This document shows positions 12,725-13,012 of a stretch of DNA of 13,012 bases, piece by piece; within the stretch, counting starts at the first letter, position 1; each line of letters starts with the position of its first letter. The stretch lies in NCBI RefSeq assembly GCF_027158465.1, contig NZ_JAMKYL010000012.1, positions 1 through 13,012 of the forward strand. Direction: 5' to 3'. The notes below the pieces were generated by a model that was given only the letters and a program-made list of their open reading frames with translations, ran no database searches and was not told the DNA's origin. Made by a program: the position numbers and the translations under genes. The DNA is from Oxalobacter paeniformigenes. Its GTDB lineage: Bacteria; Pseudomonadota; Gammaproteobacteria; Burkholderiales; Burkholderiaceae_D.

Positions 12725-13012
12725 TCAGAACTTGTGGGTGATACCGACCTGAACTGCCGTTACGCTGTCTTCGACATCACCGTAAATGTTGGCAACATCT
12801 TCATCATCGTAGTCAGTGTAAGCAATGTTGCCGTAGATAGCTGTGCGTTTGGACAGGTCATAGGTATAACCGATGCCGTATTTGTAGATGTCCTTGTCGC
12901 TGACATGGACACCACCGTTGGCTTCGACTTCCATCCACTGTGCGGAAGCGTTCAGACGCCCCGGGCCCAGTTTCCATTCCAGACCCAGCAACCACTGTTT
13001 CTGCTTGAGTTC
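12725..13012 (-). CDS. outer-membrane porin, C-terminal part (gene runs off the window)
   Basis: The frame is open to the window edge, giving the last 95 residues of a Gram-negative general porin of the betaproteobacterial Porin_4/OmpC type. Alternating polar and hydrophobic residues mark the final beta-strands: WLLGLEWKLGPGRLNASAQW, YKYGIGYTYDLSKRTAIYGN (the Y.YDLSKRT..Y block typical of these porins) and the last strand SVTAVQVGITHKF. The C-terminal Phe is the signal read by the BAM complex for outer-membrane insertion. Between the last two strands is an acidic stretch YTDYDDEDVANIYGDVED. The gene ends in tandem TGA TAA stops and has a strong terminator. The N-terminal signal peptide and pore loops are outside the window, so substrate selectivity cannot be judged. 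Confidence 0.9.
   Translation of the reverse strand, partial: ELKQKQWLLGLEWKLGPGRLNASAQWMEVEANGGVHVSDKDIYKYGIGYTYDLSKRTAIYGNIAYTDYDDEDVANIYGDVEDSVTAVQVGITHKF

Noticed and set aside
1..13012. CRISPR arrays, insertion sequences, tRNA or rRNA genes, toxin-antitoxin or defence modules
   Set aside because: I read both strands and found no regularly spaced repeats, no transposase-like frame, no tRNA cloverleaf other than the tmRNA ends, and no defence-related domain.

Overview
The window is a chromosomal housekeeping segment of a Gram-negative bacterium, most likely a betaproteobacterium of the Burkholderiales, with an Oxalobacter-like member of the Oxalobacteraceae as my best guess. Grounds: HslV carries the short MEQFHG leader usual in betaproteobacteria, the GapA, Tkt, HslUV and Rep sequences read as betaproteobacterial, DUF2288 and SlyX are proteobacterial, and the window ends in an outer-membrane porin with a C-terminal Phe. 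No insertion sequence, prophage, CRISPR array or other accessory module is visible, and coding density is high.

Layout. (1) The last codons of a plus-strand gene, probably prs, end at 112 and a bidirectional terminator follows. (2) A minus-strand block of rep, slyX, a DUF2288 gene and pth (3445 down to 181) looks like one operon: DNA helicase, small coiled-coil protein, unknown protein and peptidyl-tRNA hydrolase. (3) Divergent from rep, hslV-hslU (3644-5555) encode the HslUV protease behind a good heat-shock (sigma-32) promoter. A perfect 11-bp-arm palindrome lies between the hslV and rep promoters. (4) A minus-strand nitroreductase gene is followed upstream by tkt-gapA (9450 down to 6366), joining the pentose-phosphate pathway and glycolysis, with a terminator-like hairpin between the two genes. 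(5) rsmE (9571-10302, plus) encodes the 16S rRNA U1498 methyltransferase and converges on prfC (minus), which encodes release factor 3. (6) ssrA (tmRNA, 12162-12520, plus) is divergent from prfC, and a palindromic TATAATTATA element provides a -10 box on both strands. (7) The 3' end of a porin gene enters from the right on the minus strand, with a structured 3'UTR and a strong intrinsic terminator.

Theme. Several genes serve translation quality control and proteostasis. Pth recycles peptidyl-tRNA, tmRNA rescues stalled ribosomes and tags their products, RF3 acts in termination, RsmE modifies the ribosomal decoding region and HslUV degrades proteins. I see no clearly new system. The points most worth checking are the palindrome between rep and hslV, the shared prfC/ssrA promoter element, an Asn replacing the usual NAD-specifying Asp in GapA, and the folded 3'UTR of the porin gene.
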